From: CBFIDE01 sp965661265
GTDB taxonomy: Bacteria > Bacteroidota > Bacteroidia > Flavobacteriales > Schleiferiaceae
Assembly: GCA_965661265.1 (NCBI GenBank)
Contig: CBFIDE010000011.1
Coordinates: 4,786-68,785, forward strand
Length of the DNA: 64,000 nt
Reading direction: 5' to 3'
Each line of letters begins with the position of its first letter. Positions within the stretch are counted from its first letter, which is position 1. The translations under genes and the position numbers were made by a program. The notes under the pieces were generated by a model that was not told the origin of the DNA, ran no database searches, and saw only the letters and a program-made list of their open reading frames with translations. Positions 1 to 8,974 of this stretch are shown one piece after another.

Positions 1-93
1 AGAATAATGACCCCAAAGTGAAAAAAGGATACCTCCAGAAATGATTTTAAACAAGTCAAACAACTTGATTCGATATTTATTTTTCTTTTCCAT
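1..93 (-). CDS. Possible toxin partner of the ParD-like gene, partial at window edge
   Basis: An ATG overlaps the last codons of the antitoxin gene by 17 bases and opens a frame that runs 31 codons without a stop off the window edge. This start-in-stop overlap is the usual arrangement for a ParE toxin behind ParD. The start (MEKKNKYRI) is ParE-like in style, but the following residues do not clearly match ParE. In another frame the stretch NHFWRYPFFTLG looks more ParE-like, so the gene may be frameshifted. It could equally be an unrelated small membrane protein. Only the sequence beyond the window can settle this. Confidence 0.3.
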   Translation of the reverse strand, partial: MEKKNKYRIKLFDLFKIISGGILFSLWGHYS

Positions 94-232
94 TTTTACT
101 TTCTTCTTCCTCTAAAAGCCTTAATCCAGCACGAATGACTTCACTAACGTTTTTAAACCTTCCTTCACTTATTCTGCTTTGAACGAATTGGACAAAATAA
201 TTTCCGAGTGATATTGATGTGTTTTTGTTCAT
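77..232 (-). CDS. ParD/CopG-family antitoxin
   Basis: A 51-residue protein beginning MNKNTSISLG. It has the ParD pattern: a short beta strand (NTSISLG) for ribbon-helix-helix DNA binding, then FVQSRISEGRFKNVSEVIRAGLRLLEEEE, in which the stretch NVSEVIRAGLRLLEE is the family hallmark. Such proteins repress their own operon and neutralise a ParE toxin made by the next gene. The ATG at 232 is preferred over an in-frame TTG at 259 because the family strand starts directly after it. A downstream frame overlaps its 3' end, but whether that frame is an intact toxin cannot be told. Confidence 0.8.
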   Translation of the reverse strand: MNKNTSISLGNYFVQFVQSRISEGRFKNVSEVIRAGLRLLEEEESKNGKEK

Positions 233-259
233 TTGAATACTAATTTTCTCAAATTGCAA

Positions 260-453
260 ACAACTAGCTTGTAAAATTAACTAATTTTCTCTAAACTACA
301 GAGCGAGAGCTCCTATAGAATCTTCCTTTGCATTTTTTAAACTAGCAACCTAGGTAGTCGCAAGCTGAGTGAAAGAGGGGGGTGAGTGGACCTCTGTTTC
401 AGCTCAAATCTAAAATAGGTCTTAATTCCATGAAGCCCTTTGTGCTTCTATTG
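260..453. other. Non-coding stretch before the tRNA remnant
   Basis: No convincing reading frame or RNA gene was recognised here. The end nearest the tRNA fragment (430-441, TGAAGCCCTTTG) repeats the 3' arm of the tRNA-Met terminator found at 548-559. The duplicated unit therefore extends a little past the tRNA fragment itself. Confidence 0.4.
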
Positions 454-505
454 TAGCGAGACCGGGAATTGAACCCGGGTCAGCCTCTGGCTGATATGAA
501 TAGCG
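454..505 (-). pseudogene. tRNA-Met remnant (3' half)
   Basis: Bases 454-479 are identical to the T arm and 3' acceptor strand of the intact tRNA-Met at 569-642. Beyond this the match decays, although a TTCAT resembling the anticodon loop survives at about 496-500. The D arm and 5' acceptor strand are absent, so no cloverleaf can form. The repeat also includes the flank just past the 3' end. This looks like a partial duplication, or a footprint of an element that integrated at the tRNA 3' end. No integrase gene is present nearby. Confidence 0.75.
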
Positions 506-529
506 CGATCTTTAATAAGGGTAAAAGAA

Positions 530-557
530 AAAGGGCTCCAATTTCTTGAAGCCCTTT
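530..557 (-). terminator. Rho-independent terminator of tRNA-Met
   Basis: Inverted repeat AAAGGGCT / AGCCCTTT with a 12-base loop. On the minus strand it is followed by a T-rich tract and lies 12 bases beyond the tRNA-Met 3' end. Confidence 0.75.
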
Positions 558-568
558 GACTGTCTTTG

Positions 569-642
569 TAGCGAGACCGGGAATTGAACCCGGGACCTCC
601 GGGTTATGAATCCGACGCTCTAACCATCTGAGCTATCTCGCC
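569..642 (-). tRNA. tRNA-Met (anticodon CAT), elongator type
   Basis: On the minus strand the sequence folds as acceptor GGCGAGA/TCTCGCT (one G-U pair), D stem GCTC/GAGC, anticodon loop TTCATAA with CAT, and T stem CCGGG/CCCGG with loop TTCAATT. The discriminator is A and the CCA tail is not encoded. The stem lacks the three consecutive G-C pairs of an initiator tRNA, and the GATTCATAACCC pattern is the usual elongator tRNA-Met of Bacteroidota. A tRNA-Ile with a lysidine-modified CAT anticodon is less likely. Confidence 0.93.
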
Positions 643-830
643 ATTTGAGGGGTGCAAATATAAACCTAAATACTAATGGTAAAAGCCTAGCCGCATTTTT
701 TTTAAATAAATTTAGAAAGCCAACAACTAACAATTGTTAATAAAGTACTTTCAGCTAAATATTCTGAAGTTAGCTTCATTAAGAATAATTTATATATTGC
801 GACGCAGCATAAGACTTAGACCATTATACA

Positions 831-1223
831 ATGACTGAAGAAAAAGTAAAATACGAATTAGAATTCCCGGTAAGAGCTTCCCCTCATATGTTATTTCCAT
901 TCCTTTCAACTCCTAGCGGTTTGTCTGATTGGTTTTGTGATGATGTAAACTCTAGAGGAGAGGAATTCACTTTTATATGGGATGGAGATGAGAGAACTGC
1001 GGTTCTTGTTGGAAAGAAAACTGATAAGTTCATCAGGTTCAGATGGGAAGAAGATGAAGCAGAAGGCAACAAGTATTTCTTTGAATTTAAAATTCAAGTA
1101 GATGAGCTAACTAATGACGCCTCTCTAATCCTTACTGACTTTAGTGATGAGGATGAAGTGGAAGAAGATAAGCTTCTGTGGGAATCTCAGATTCATGAAC
1201 TTTTACATACTATAGGATCGTAA
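831..1223 (+). CDS. START-like domain protein (SRPBCC superfamily)
   Basis: A 130-residue soluble protein with no signal peptide. The opening KYELEFPVRASPHMLFPFLSTPSGLSDWF is the typical first strand and helix of AHSA1/START-like folds, and the WF-CDDV segment matches the small START-like family conserved in Bacteroidota. The C-terminus ends in the long helix that closes the hydrophobic cavity. The domain is expected to bind a hydrophobic ligand or a partner protein, but no specific role is known to me. It is followed 22 bases later by the PAP2 gene on the same strand, so they may be co-transcribed. Confidence 0.8.
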   Translation: MTEEKVKYELEFPVRASPHMLFPFLSTPSGLSDWFCDDVNSRGEEFTFIWDGDERTAVLVGKKTDKFIRFRWEEDEAEGNKYFFEFKIQVDELTNDASLILTDFSDEDEVEEDKLLWESQIHELLHTIGS

Positions 1224-1245
1224 AAACTATATTTTAGATTGACAT

Positions 1246-1875
1246 ATGCGCGATCAAAAAATTACATTCATCCCGATTTTGATATCTATCCTTTTCGGGA
1301 TGTTTTTTTTGATATCCTATTCAAAGGATGAAATTCATCTTTATATCAATAGCCACCATAGCAATTGGGCTGATATAGCGTTTCAATATATTACTCATGC
1401 GGGTGATGGTCTTGTTTTCCTCTTTGTTTTTCTTATCAGCCTAGCCTTTGAAAGGCGATATAGCCTGGCAGTCATTATATCGGCTTTAAGCACATTATTT
1501 ATTACAGCTTTAGCAAAACAAGTCATTTTTCAAGGTGCTCCAAGGCCGCTCAAGTATTTCATTGATAAAAACATAGACCTTAGGCTTATAGAAGGCTTGG
1601 ATGTTCATATGATCAATAGTTTTCCTAGTGGCCATACTACGGCTGCCTTTGCTTGCTTAGGACTTCTTTCTTTAATGACATCAAGGACATGGATGAAGCT
1701 TGCCCTAATTTTATTGGCCATAGCAGTGGCCTATAGTAGAATGTATTTGTCTCAGCATTTCTTAGAAGATGTTTTTGCAGGAGCAATTATAGGTACATTA
1801 ATAGCAAGTCTTTCTTATTTTTACGTCAAGGGAATACAGAAAATTTGGTTTTCTAAAAAGACTGTGAGCATTTGA
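1246..1875 (+). CDS. PAP2-family membrane phosphatase
   Basis: A 209-residue membrane protein with about five or six hydrophobic segments. All three acid-phosphatase motifs are present: K91 to R100-P101 (KQVIFQGAPRP), PSGH at 127-130, and SR at 164-165 with H171 and D175 (SRMYLSQHFLED). Family members remove phosphate from undecaprenyl pyrophosphate, phosphatidic acid, phosphatidylglycerophosphate or lipid A. The next gene, a GT39 transferase that uses polyprenyl-phosphate sugars, overlaps its stop codon. This suggests a role in lipid-carrier recycling or lipid A dephosphorylation, though the substrate cannot be read from sequence. Confidence 0.88.
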   Translation: MRDQKITFIPILISILFGMFFLISYSKDEIHLYINSHHSNWADIAFQYITHAGDGLVFLFVFLISLAFERRYSLAVIISALSTLFITALAKQVIFQGAPRPLKYFIDKNIDLRLIEGLDVHMINSFPSGHTTAAFACLGLLSLMTSRTWMKLALILLAIAVAYSRMYLSQHFLEDVFAGAIIGTLIASLSYFYVKGIQKIWFSKKTVSI

Positions 1876-3536
1876 AATACTTCGATAAAAATACTTGGTT
1901 CTGGATCATCATCTCAGCTATCTTCTTCCTTCCGTTTTTAGGCGGTGTTCACCTTTTTGATTGGGACGAAATTAACTTTGCGGAACTAGCCAGAGAGATG
2001 TACCTCACTGGTGATTACCTTCAAATGCAAATCAATTTTGAGAGATTTACAGAAAAGCCTCCCTTGTTTTTCTGGCTACAAGCCTTGTCTATGGAGCTTT
2101 GGGGAGTAGGAGAGTATGCCGCAAGATTTCCTAATGCCATACTCGGAATAATCGTTTTACCATTCTTATACATTGCCGGTAAATTTCTGCTCAATCAAAG
2201 GTTCGGATACCTATGGGCGCTATCATGGTTCGGAAGTATTCTTCCACATTTATATTTCAAGTCTGGAATCATAGATCCACTATTTAACTTCCTTATTTTC
2301 AACGGGATATTCTTTATCATTCATTATCTCTGGAAAAAGAAAAATGAGAAAGAAGTCTATTTCTCAAAATCCGCAATGACCTATCTATGGCTAGCCGGAA
2401 TTAGCACCGGTCTTGCAATACTCACCAAAGGCCCTGTCGCTTACTTATTAATTTTTCTTACTCTAGTTTCTTATAGCGCGCTTTCGCGATTTAAAGCGGG
2501 CTTAAAATTTAAGCAGCTAGTAAAATTCTCTTTCATTGCTCTCTTGGTCTTCCTTCTATGGTTTGCAGTAGATGTTGCATTTAATGGTCCTGATTTCTTG
2601 ATAGAGTTCACTATTAGACAATGGGAACTACTAACCACGGGAGATGCGGGTCATAAAGGATTTTTGGGTTATCATTTTGTCGTTTTGATTTTAGGATGTT
2701 TCCCAGCAAGCATATTTGCAATAGCAAGCCTAAAGAAACAGGATATTATCCCGCCACATATTCAGAATTTCAAAAGGTGGATGGTTATTTTACTTTGTGT
2801 AATCCTTGTTCTATTTAGCTTGGTGGGCACAAAAATCATTCATTATAGCTCAATGGCATATTATCCAATAAGCTTCCTTTCTGCTTTGAGTTTATGGACT
2901 TATTTGAGATACGATATAAAACCTTCAAAGCGAGTGAATATCGGCTTGATCATAGTTGGTTCCCTAATTCTGATGGTAAGTATAGCCCTGCCATATTTGG
3001 GTTTACACCCCGATTTATTAGCGGAACTTGTTAAAAATGATGCCTTTGCTTCAGAAAACATAAGGGCAAATGTGAATTGGTCATATTGGGATTATATTCC
3101 AGCAGTGATTATACTCATAGCATTAGTGAGCTACTTTGTGCTATTAACTAAGAAAACCACTAAGGCATTCAAGGCATTATTCTTTGGAACAGCAATATGG
3201 GTATTTGCTGCGCTCATAAGCTTTATCGCTAAGGTTGAATCTTATTCGCAAAGAGCATCGGTTGATTTTTTTCAATCCTATTCTCAAAAGGATGTATATG
3301 TGGCTACATACGGCTATAAGTCATACGTACCTTGGTTCTATGCAGAGGTGCAGGATCATGGAAACGAGAATGCTGCAGACAATAATTATCTATTGTACCA
3401 AGCTACAGACAAGGATGTAATAATATCGGTGAAAACCGACAAAAGAAAAGAGCTAGAAGCTAATATTAAAGATGCTGAGTTCTTATACCAGAAGAATGGT
3501 TTCTACTTCTACTTACGTCCAGCGTTTAATAAATAA
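1872..3536 (+). CDS. GT39-family (ArnT-like) glycosyltransferase
   Basis: A 554-residue integral membrane protein with roughly 11-12 hydrophobic segments. Its N-terminal loop carries the acidic motif of GT-C enzymes (FDWDEINFAELAREM) followed by RFTEKPPLFFWLQA, which matches the ArnT/PMT pattern. These enzymes move a sugar from a polyprenyl phosphate onto lipid A or another extracytoplasmic acceptor. It starts with TTG overlapping the stop of the PAP2 gene (TTGA), so the two are translationally coupled. Its last 28 bases overlap the end of the convergent GT2 gene. The acceptor is unknown. Confidence 0.85.
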   Translation: MKYFDKNTWFWIIISAIFFLPFLGGVHLFDWDEINFAELAREMYLTGDYLQMQINFERFTEKPPLFFWLQALSMELWGVGEYAARFPNAILGIIVLPFLYIAGKFLLNQRFGYLWALSWFGSILPHLYFKSGIIDPLFNFLIFNGIFFIIHYLWKKKNEKEVYFSKSAMTYLWLAGISTGLAILTKGPVAYLLIFLTLVSYSALSRFKAGLKFKQLVKFSFIALLVFLLWFAVDVAFNGPDFLIEFTIRQWELLTTGDAGHKGFLGYHFVVLILGCFPASIFAIASLKKQDIIPPHIQNFKRWMVILLCVILVLFSLVGTKIIHYSSMAYYPISFLSALSLWTYLRYDIKPSKRVNIGLIIVGSLILMVSIALPYLGLHPDLLAELVKNDAFASENIRANVNWSYWDYIPAVIILIALVSYFVLLTKKTTKAFKALFFGTAIWVFAALISFIAKVESYSQRASVDFFQSYSQKDVYVATYGYKSYVPWFYAEVQDHGNENAADNNYLLYQATDKDVIISVKTDKRKELEANIKDAEFLYQKNGFYFYLRPAFNK

Positions 3537-4264
3537 CTAGGTTTAATAAGACCCCATTTAGTAAATCTATACTGCAAGCTGACTTTAAGTACACCTAAAC
3601 CATAAATAGAACTTCTTTTCAGATTGATACTGCTAGCTTCAGCAAAGTATTTTGTAGGACACGTAATTTCACCTATTTCATAACCTTTATAGAAAATTTG
3701 AGCCAGCATTTGATTGTCAAAAACAAAGTCATCTGAATTTGTATTATAATCTACTGCTTCAAGAACTTCTTTAGAGAAAGATCTATAACCTGTGTGATAC
3801 TCAGATAGTTTCTGATCCATTAGAATATTCTGAAAAAGAGTCAATATTCTATTCGCAAGGTATTTATACCAAGGCATTCCACCTTTTAAAGCTCCTTTAC
3901 CTAATATCCTGGAACCTAGAACAACAGGATATAAACCATTGGCAATAACATAACTCATAGATTGGATAAGTAGGGGAGTATATTGGTAGTCAGGATGCAA
4001 CATAATCACAATGTCTCCACCAATTTCAAGAGCCTTATTATAGCAAGACTTTTGGTTTCCACCATAGCCCGTATTCTTAGTATGAGAAACTATATGCTTG
4101 ATTCCTAGCTTTTTACCCACAGCAACTGTTTCGTCAGAACTCATATCATCCACTAAAACAACGTCATCAACAATGTCAAAAGGGATTTCTTTATAAGTAC
4201 GCTCTAAAGTCTTTGCTGCATTATACGCAGGTAATACCACTATAATTTTCTTGTCTCCAATCAT
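3509..4264 (-). CDS. GT2 glycosyltransferase, polyprenyl-phosphate sugar synthase type
   Basis: The GT-A fold begins at once (MIGDKKIIVVLPAYNAAKTL), with the nucleotide-binding VLVDDMSSDET and a metal-site variant HPDYQY near residue 95. The later region (HTGYRSFSKEVLEAV, then NSDDFVFDNQML) matches dolichyl-phosphate-mannose-synthase-like enzymes of Bacteroidota. About 250 residues with no C-terminal membrane anchor. The ATG at 4264 directly precedes the fold; the upstream extension (MNLYFCW) looks spurious. It converges on and overlaps the GT39 gene, whose donor it could make. That pairing is inferred from position. Confidence 0.85.
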   Translation of the reverse strand: MIGDKKIIVVLPAYNAAKTLERTYKEIPFDIVDDVVLVDDMSSDETVAVGKKLGIKHIVSHTKNTGYGGNQKSCYNKALEIGGDIVIMLHPDYQYTPLLIQSMSYVIANGLYPVVLGSRILGKGALKGGMPWYKYLANRILTLFQNILMDQKLSEYHTGYRSFSKEVLEAVDYNTNSDDFVFDNQMLAQIFYKGYEIGEITCPTKYFAEASSINLKRSSIYGLGVLKVSLQYRFTKWGLIKPSYLLNAGRK

Positions 4265-4338
4265 CCAGCAAAAATATAAATTCATTCCATAGTCTATAGT
4301 TTAGAGTAAAAGCTTTTTTGTAGTTTCATCCTTTATAA

Positions 4339-7176
4339 ATGTTTTTCATGCAGAAATTAATATACAGCCTAGTCTTTAGCCTAGTTTTTACATCATTTTC
4401 CTTTGCTCAGATATCGGGCAAAGTAGTTGATAATAAGTCAAATGAGACCATAATCGGAGCCAATATTCTGCTCCTAGGAACTACAGTAGGAGTAAGTACT
4501 GACTTCAATGGCCTATTCACAATTGAGGCTTCAAAAATCACTTATCCTGCCAAATTAGAGGTAAGTTTTATCGGTTATAAGAAAATTATAGTTGATGTAA
4601 GCGCAAGCACCTCAGATTTGATAATTAAACTAGAAGAAGATCAAACCATGCTTGACGAGGTGGATATTGTTGAGCAAAGGCTGAGTGAAAAGCAAAGAAC
4701 AAGTGCCTTAACAGTTGAGGCTTTAGATGGCTTAGCTATTAAGGAAACTCCAGCAGTTAACTTTTATGAAGCCTTGGGAAACCTTAAAGGAGTTGATTTA
4801 ACATCTGCAAGTATTGGTTTTAAGGTTGTGAATACTAGAGGTTTCAATAGTACATCACCAGTACGTTCACTCCAAGTAATTGATGGTGTTGACAACCAAG
4901 CTCCAGGACTGAACTTTTCATTAGGTAACTTTTTAGGTGCGTCCGAACTGGATATTCAGAGTGTCGATATTATCGCAGGAGCGAGCTCTGCATTTTATGG
5001 GCCCGGTGCTTTTAACGGGGTTGTTGCTATGACAACTAAAAATCCATTTGATTATCAAGGAGTGAGCGCTAGCGTAAAAGTTGGTGAGAGAGCTATGACT
5101 GAAGTTGCTTTTAGATATGCTGAAGCATTTAAAGTAGGAGGAAAAGATTATGAAAATTTGGCGTTTAAGCTGAATCTATTCTATCTGAGAGCTAATGATT
5201 GGGAAGCAGACAATTATGATCCTATTTTTGAATCAGAAGCAGCTGCAGATAATCCAGGAAGATTTGATGCCATTAATATATACGGAGATGAAGATGTAGC
5301 AGGTGGAAATGACTTCACTGACCCTATCTCTGTTATTGCAGATGGTAAAGCAGGGCTTGGTAAGTTTTATAGATCAGGATATCAAGAACCAGATTTAGTA
5401 GACTATAATACCAGGAATATTAAAACTAACCTAGGTGTTCATTATAAGTTCACAAAGGATTTGGAACTAAGCTATAACTTCAATTACGGGACAGGGACAA
5501 CTGTTTATCAAGGAGAGAATAGATTCAGCCTAAAGAATATAAACTTCTTTCAAAATGTCCTCGAATTAAAAAAGGAGAATAAGTTTTTCATTAGAGCTTA
5601 TGCGACCAATGAAGATGCTGGAGATTCTTATGATGCTGTATTAGCCGCTTTAAGAATGAATGAGGCGGTTGCTAGTAATGCCAATTGGAATAATAGATAT
5701 TCTTCTTTCTGGAATAGAAATGGTTATCGCTATGGCGATAGTACTTTAATGCTTACGGGTCGTCCATCTGATTTCCCTAATTTAACTCCAGAGCAATGGC
5801 TTGCAGGCCCATATCAAGATAGTCTTGCCAAGTATAATGATGTAATCTCTCAATGGCATGATAATATCTTAGGAGTAATAGATAATTCCGTTTTTCCAAG
5901 ACCTGAAGCAGGGACTGAATCCTATGACAGTCTTTTAAATTTAATAACTGGAAAAACTTTTACAGAAGGCGGTGCAAAGTTTTATGATCGCTCTGCTCTT
6001 TACCACATTATGGGTGAGTATCAATTTCATCCTGAATGGGCAGATATTAGAGTGGGAGGAAACTTTAGACAATATCGTCCAGATTCTAGAGGAAACATCT
6101 TTGATGAGATTCGTTATACCCAAACTACGGATAGCCTTGGAAATATTACTACAGACACATCATTCGTCAAAATTGTAAACTCTGAATGGGGGATCTATGG
6201 TGGCATTGAGCGTACTGTATATGATGATCGTTTGAAAATGAACTTTACAATAAGACTTGATAAGAATCAAAACTTTGATTATAATATATCACCAGCGCTT
6301 TCTCTTATTTATTTAGCCGACAAGAACAACACCTTGAGAGTTAGCTTTAGTAGCGCTATTAGAAATCCAACTCTACAAGATCAATACCTGAATTATAATA
6401 TTGGTAGAGCCATTCTACTAGGAAACATCAACGGGATTGACTCCTTGGTAAGTATTGATTCCTTTGATGAGTATAGAGAAGATCTTGATAAAAGTGAATT
6501 AGATTATTTCTCTGTTCCACCTATTCAACCAGAAAGGGTTCAAACCTTAGAGTTTGGATATAGAACAACCTTATTTAAGAAGTTATTCTTGGATATGAAT
6601 TACTATCATAATTGGTATACTAACTTTATCGGTTTCCAATTTGGTCTAGATGTGAGATTCCCTAATTCTAATCCAGTGGGTCCATTTAGCTCTGTCCAAG
6701 CCTTTAGAGTAGCAGCCAATTCAACTTCTTTAGTTACTTCTCAAGGTTTTAATATCGGTGCGAACTATTTCTTAAATGATAAGCTAAGTTTGAATGGAAA
6801 TTATAGTTGGAATAGACTAGACCTTAAGAATACAGACGATCCTATTGTGCCTGCTTTTAATACACCAGAACATAAGTTTAATGTTGGTTTTACAGGAAGG
6901 GGGTATAAGCCCTTCTCATCCAAAGATCATAAGTTAGGCTATTCAGTAAATTATAAATGGATTGAAGGATTCATCTTTGAAGGTTCTCCACAGTTCACTG
7001 GATTCATTGAAAATTATGGATTATTAGATGCTCAAGTAAGTTACTCTTTCCCTAAGCAGTATACTACCTTAAAATTAGGAGCTTCTAATTTATTAAATAA
7101 CAAAGTATCGCAAGTTTACGGTGGCCCTAGGGTAGGTAGATTAGCTTACTTTTCTATAGTGTTTGAGAAATTTTAA
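4339..7176 (+). CDS. TonB-dependent outer-membrane receptor
   Basis: A 945-residue protein: signal peptide (KLIYSLVFSLVFTSFSFAQ), CarboxypepD_reg-like domain at about 25-105 (SGKVVDNKSNETIIGANI), plug domain at about 125-235 including VIDGVDNQAPGLNFSLG, then a long beta-barrel ending in the aromatic terminus VFEKF. It imports a bound ligand across the outer membrane using TonB energy. No SusD-type lipoprotein follows, so it is not a classical SusC pair and the ligand is unknown. An ATG at 4348 (MQKLIYS) is an equally plausible start. A separate gene for a secreted hydrolase lies downstream behind a weak terminator. Confidence 0.92.
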   Translation: MFFMQKLIYSLVFSLVFTSFSFAQISGKVVDNKSNETIIGANILLLGTTVGVSTDFNGLFTIEASKITYPAKLEVSFIGYKKIIVDVSASTSDLIIKLEEDQTMLDEVDIVEQRLSEKQRTSALTVEALDGLAIKETPAVNFYEALGNLKGVDLTSASIGFKVVNTRGFNSTSPVRSLQVIDGVDNQAPGLNFSLGNFLGASELDIQSVDIIAGASSAFYGPGAFNGVVAMTTKNPFDYQGVSASVKVGERAMTEVAFRYAEAFKVGGKDYENLAFKLNLFYLRANDWEADNYDPIFESEAAADNPGRFDAINIYGDEDVAGGNDFTDPISVIADGKAGLGKFYRSGYQEPDLVDYNTRNIKTNLGVHYKFTKDLELSYNFNYGTGTTVYQGENRFSLKNINFFQNVLELKKENKFFIRAYATNEDAGDSYDAVLAALRMNEAVASNANWNNRYSSFWNRNGYRYGDSTLMLTGRPSDFPNLTPEQWLAGPYQDSLAKYNDVISQWHDNILGVIDNSVFPRPEAGTESYDSLLNLITGKTFTEGGAKFYDRSALYHIMGEYQFHPEWADIRVGGNFRQYRPDSRGNIFDEIRYTQTTDSLGNITTDTSFVKIVNSEWGIYGGIERTVYDDRLKMNFTIRLDKNQNFDYNISPALSLIYLADKNNTLRVSFSSAIRNPTLQDQYLNYNIGRAILLGNINGIDSLVSIDSFDEYREDLDKSELDYFSVPPIQPERVQTLEFGYRTTLFKKLFLDMNYYHNWYTNFIGFQFGLDVRFPNSNPVGPFSSVQAFRVAANSTSLVTSQGFNIGANYFLNDKLSLNGNYSWNRLDLKNTDDPIVPAFNTPEHKFNVGFTGRGYKPFSSKDHKLGYSVNYKWIEGFIFEGSPQFTGFIENYGLLDAQVSYSFPKQYTTLKLGASNLLNNKVSQVYGGPRVGRLAYFSIVFEKF

Positions 7177-7211
7177 GGTAATTAACAATTGATTATTAGT
7201 TAAATTATTGC

Positions 7212-7250
7212 GAAAGCCCGCATTAACAAGTTTTTCTCGGCTTTTTTTAA
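7212..7250 (+). terminator. Probable terminator after the TonB receptor
   Basis: Imperfect inverted repeat AAAGCCCG / CTCGGCTTT with a loop of about 14 bases, followed by TTTTTTT. It lies 35 bases past the receptor stop codon. Confidence 0.5.
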
Positions 7251-7284
7251 CTACTTTTATACTTATAAACAACATTCAATTTTT

Positions 7285-8952
7285 ATGAAAAAAATTATAC
7301 TATCTCTTAGTTTATTAGCGAGCATGGGCCTTATGGCTCAAAATCGCTATTTAGACCCAGTTTTTAGTCAGGTTACAACTACTTCCGATATTGAATACGG
7401 AGTAAACATTGATTTCTTGACTTCTAGCTTTACGGACCAAGCACAAGTTGGAGCAGATCTAACTGCTATTAAAACAGCTTTGTTTCTAGGAAATCCTATT
7501 CCAGCTACATATTATAATCCAGCAGATACTAACTCTGATGTTAAAGTAGCAAGTCTTAAATATGATGTGTATGAGCCTGTGGGCGATACAAATTCTGCTA
7601 GACCTTTAATTATTTATGTGCATACTGGAAATTTCCTTCCACCACCACTTAATGGAGGCCCAAATGGAAGTAAGACGGATAGTGCTGCTATAGTTTTATG
7701 TGAGCAATGGGCGCAAAGAGGATTTGTTTCTATGGCGTTAAACTATAGATTAGGTTGGAATCCAGTTGCAACTACTCCTCTTGAAAGAAGAGCTTCTTTA
7801 TTAAATGCTGTATATCGTGCAATTCATGATGTAAAGCAATTAGTTAGAGTAATTAAAGAAGATGCTGCCGGCGCCAACACTTATAAAATTGATCCAAATA
7901 AGATTATTCTTTATGGACAAGGTTCTGGTGGTTATGTTGCAGTTGCATACAGTTCTTTAGACAAGCATGCAGAATTAGAAATCCCTAAGTTCTTAAACCC
8001 TCTAACTAATACGTCTTATGTTGATACTGCTACAGTTGGAAATATCGATGGTTTTGGTGGTTTATTAAACCTTTATGCACCAAACGGTTTTTCTTCTGAT
8101 GTTCATTTCACAGCTAACGCTGGTGGTGCTTTAGCTGATACTAGCTGGTTAGAGGCAGGGGATAACCCGATGGTTTCTTTCCAAGCGGTTAGAGATCCAT
8201 TTGCTCCATTTGATCAAGGAATTGTAATTGTTCCTACTACAAATGAAGATGTTGTAGAAGTTCAAGGTGCTAATGTGTTTATGGCTAAGGCTAACGCTCT
8301 TGGTAATAACACTTATACTTCAAGAACATTTACTGATGTATATACAACAACTGCACAAGCTAAATATGGCCAGACTTATAGCTATATTTATCCTGCTCCA
8401 GATGATAATATGACTGTAAGAGCTAACTCTGAAGGTTTATATCCTTTATTAAGACCTTTAGGTGCTTCTATCTTCCAAAATCAAGGTTCGCCTTGGGAAT
8501 GGTGGGATCCTAGTTCTCCTTTAGCAACAGCTGTTGTTAACCCAGGTCCACCACCTGTAACTGCACACCAAGCTTCATTGCTTTCTAATCCAGATATGTC
8601 TCCTTCAAAAGGACGTTCTTACTTGGATACAATTCAAGGCTATATGATTCCTAGAATTATGGTATCTCTTCAGTTAGACGGTTATATGTCTATCGGAATG
8701 GAGGAGAACACTTTAGCTAATGACTTGAGTATATATCCTAATCCTGCTAACGATATCTTAACTGTTTCTTACAATAAGCAGGCTAAAATAGAAAGCATTG
8801 AGATTATTGATTTAACTGGACGTTTGGTAATGAGCAAGCTAGTTGATGAGAACAGAATCTCACTTGATGTGTCTGCTTTAAAAGCGGGAGTTTATCTTTT
8901 AAGAACTACAGTAGAAGGCAAAATGTCGACAACTAAAATAAGTAAGTTCTAA
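7285..8952 (+). CDS. Secreted alpha/beta hydrolase with T9SS type A sorting domain
   Basis: A 555-residue exported protein. The signal peptide is MKKIILSLSLLASMGLMAQ. The catalytic region is an esterase/lipase alpha/beta hydrolase, with HTG near 113 in the oxyanion position (HGG in many esterases) and nucleophile elbow GQGSGGY with Ser214. The last 75 residues form a T9SS type A sorting domain (SIYPNPANDILTVSY through DLTGRLV, ending KAGVYLLRTTVEGK and STTKISKF). The protein should cross the outer membrane by T9SS and be released or anchored after cleavage of that domain. The substrate is unknown; a carboxylic ester is likely. It stands alone between two terminators. Confidence 0.88.
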   Translation: MKKIILSLSLLASMGLMAQNRYLDPVFSQVTTTSDIEYGVNIDFLTSSFTDQAQVGADLTAIKTALFLGNPIPATYYNPADTNSDVKVASLKYDVYEPVGDTNSARPLIIYVHTGNFLPPPLNGGPNGSKTDSAAIVLCEQWAQRGFVSMALNYRLGWNPVATTPLERRASLLNAVYRAIHDVKQLVRVIKEDAAGANTYKIDPNKIILYGQGSGGYVAVAYSSLDKHAELEIPKFLNPLTNTSYVDTATVGNIDGFGGLLNLYAPNGFSSDVHFTANAGGALADTSWLEAGDNPMVSFQAVRDPFAPFDQGIVIVPTTNEDVVEVQGANVFMAKANALGNNTYTSRTFTDVYTTTAQAKYGQTYSYIYPAPDDNMTVRANSEGLYPLLRPLGASIFQNQGSPWEWWDPSSPLATAVVNPGPPPVTAHQASLLSNPDMSPSKGRSYLDTIQGYMIPRIMVSLQLDGYMSIGMEENTLANDLSIYPNPANDILTVSYNKQAKIESIEIIDLTGRLVMSKLVDENRISLDVSALKAGVYLLRTTVEGKMSTTKISKF

Positions 8953-8974
8953 AACTCACTTACATATAATTCAT

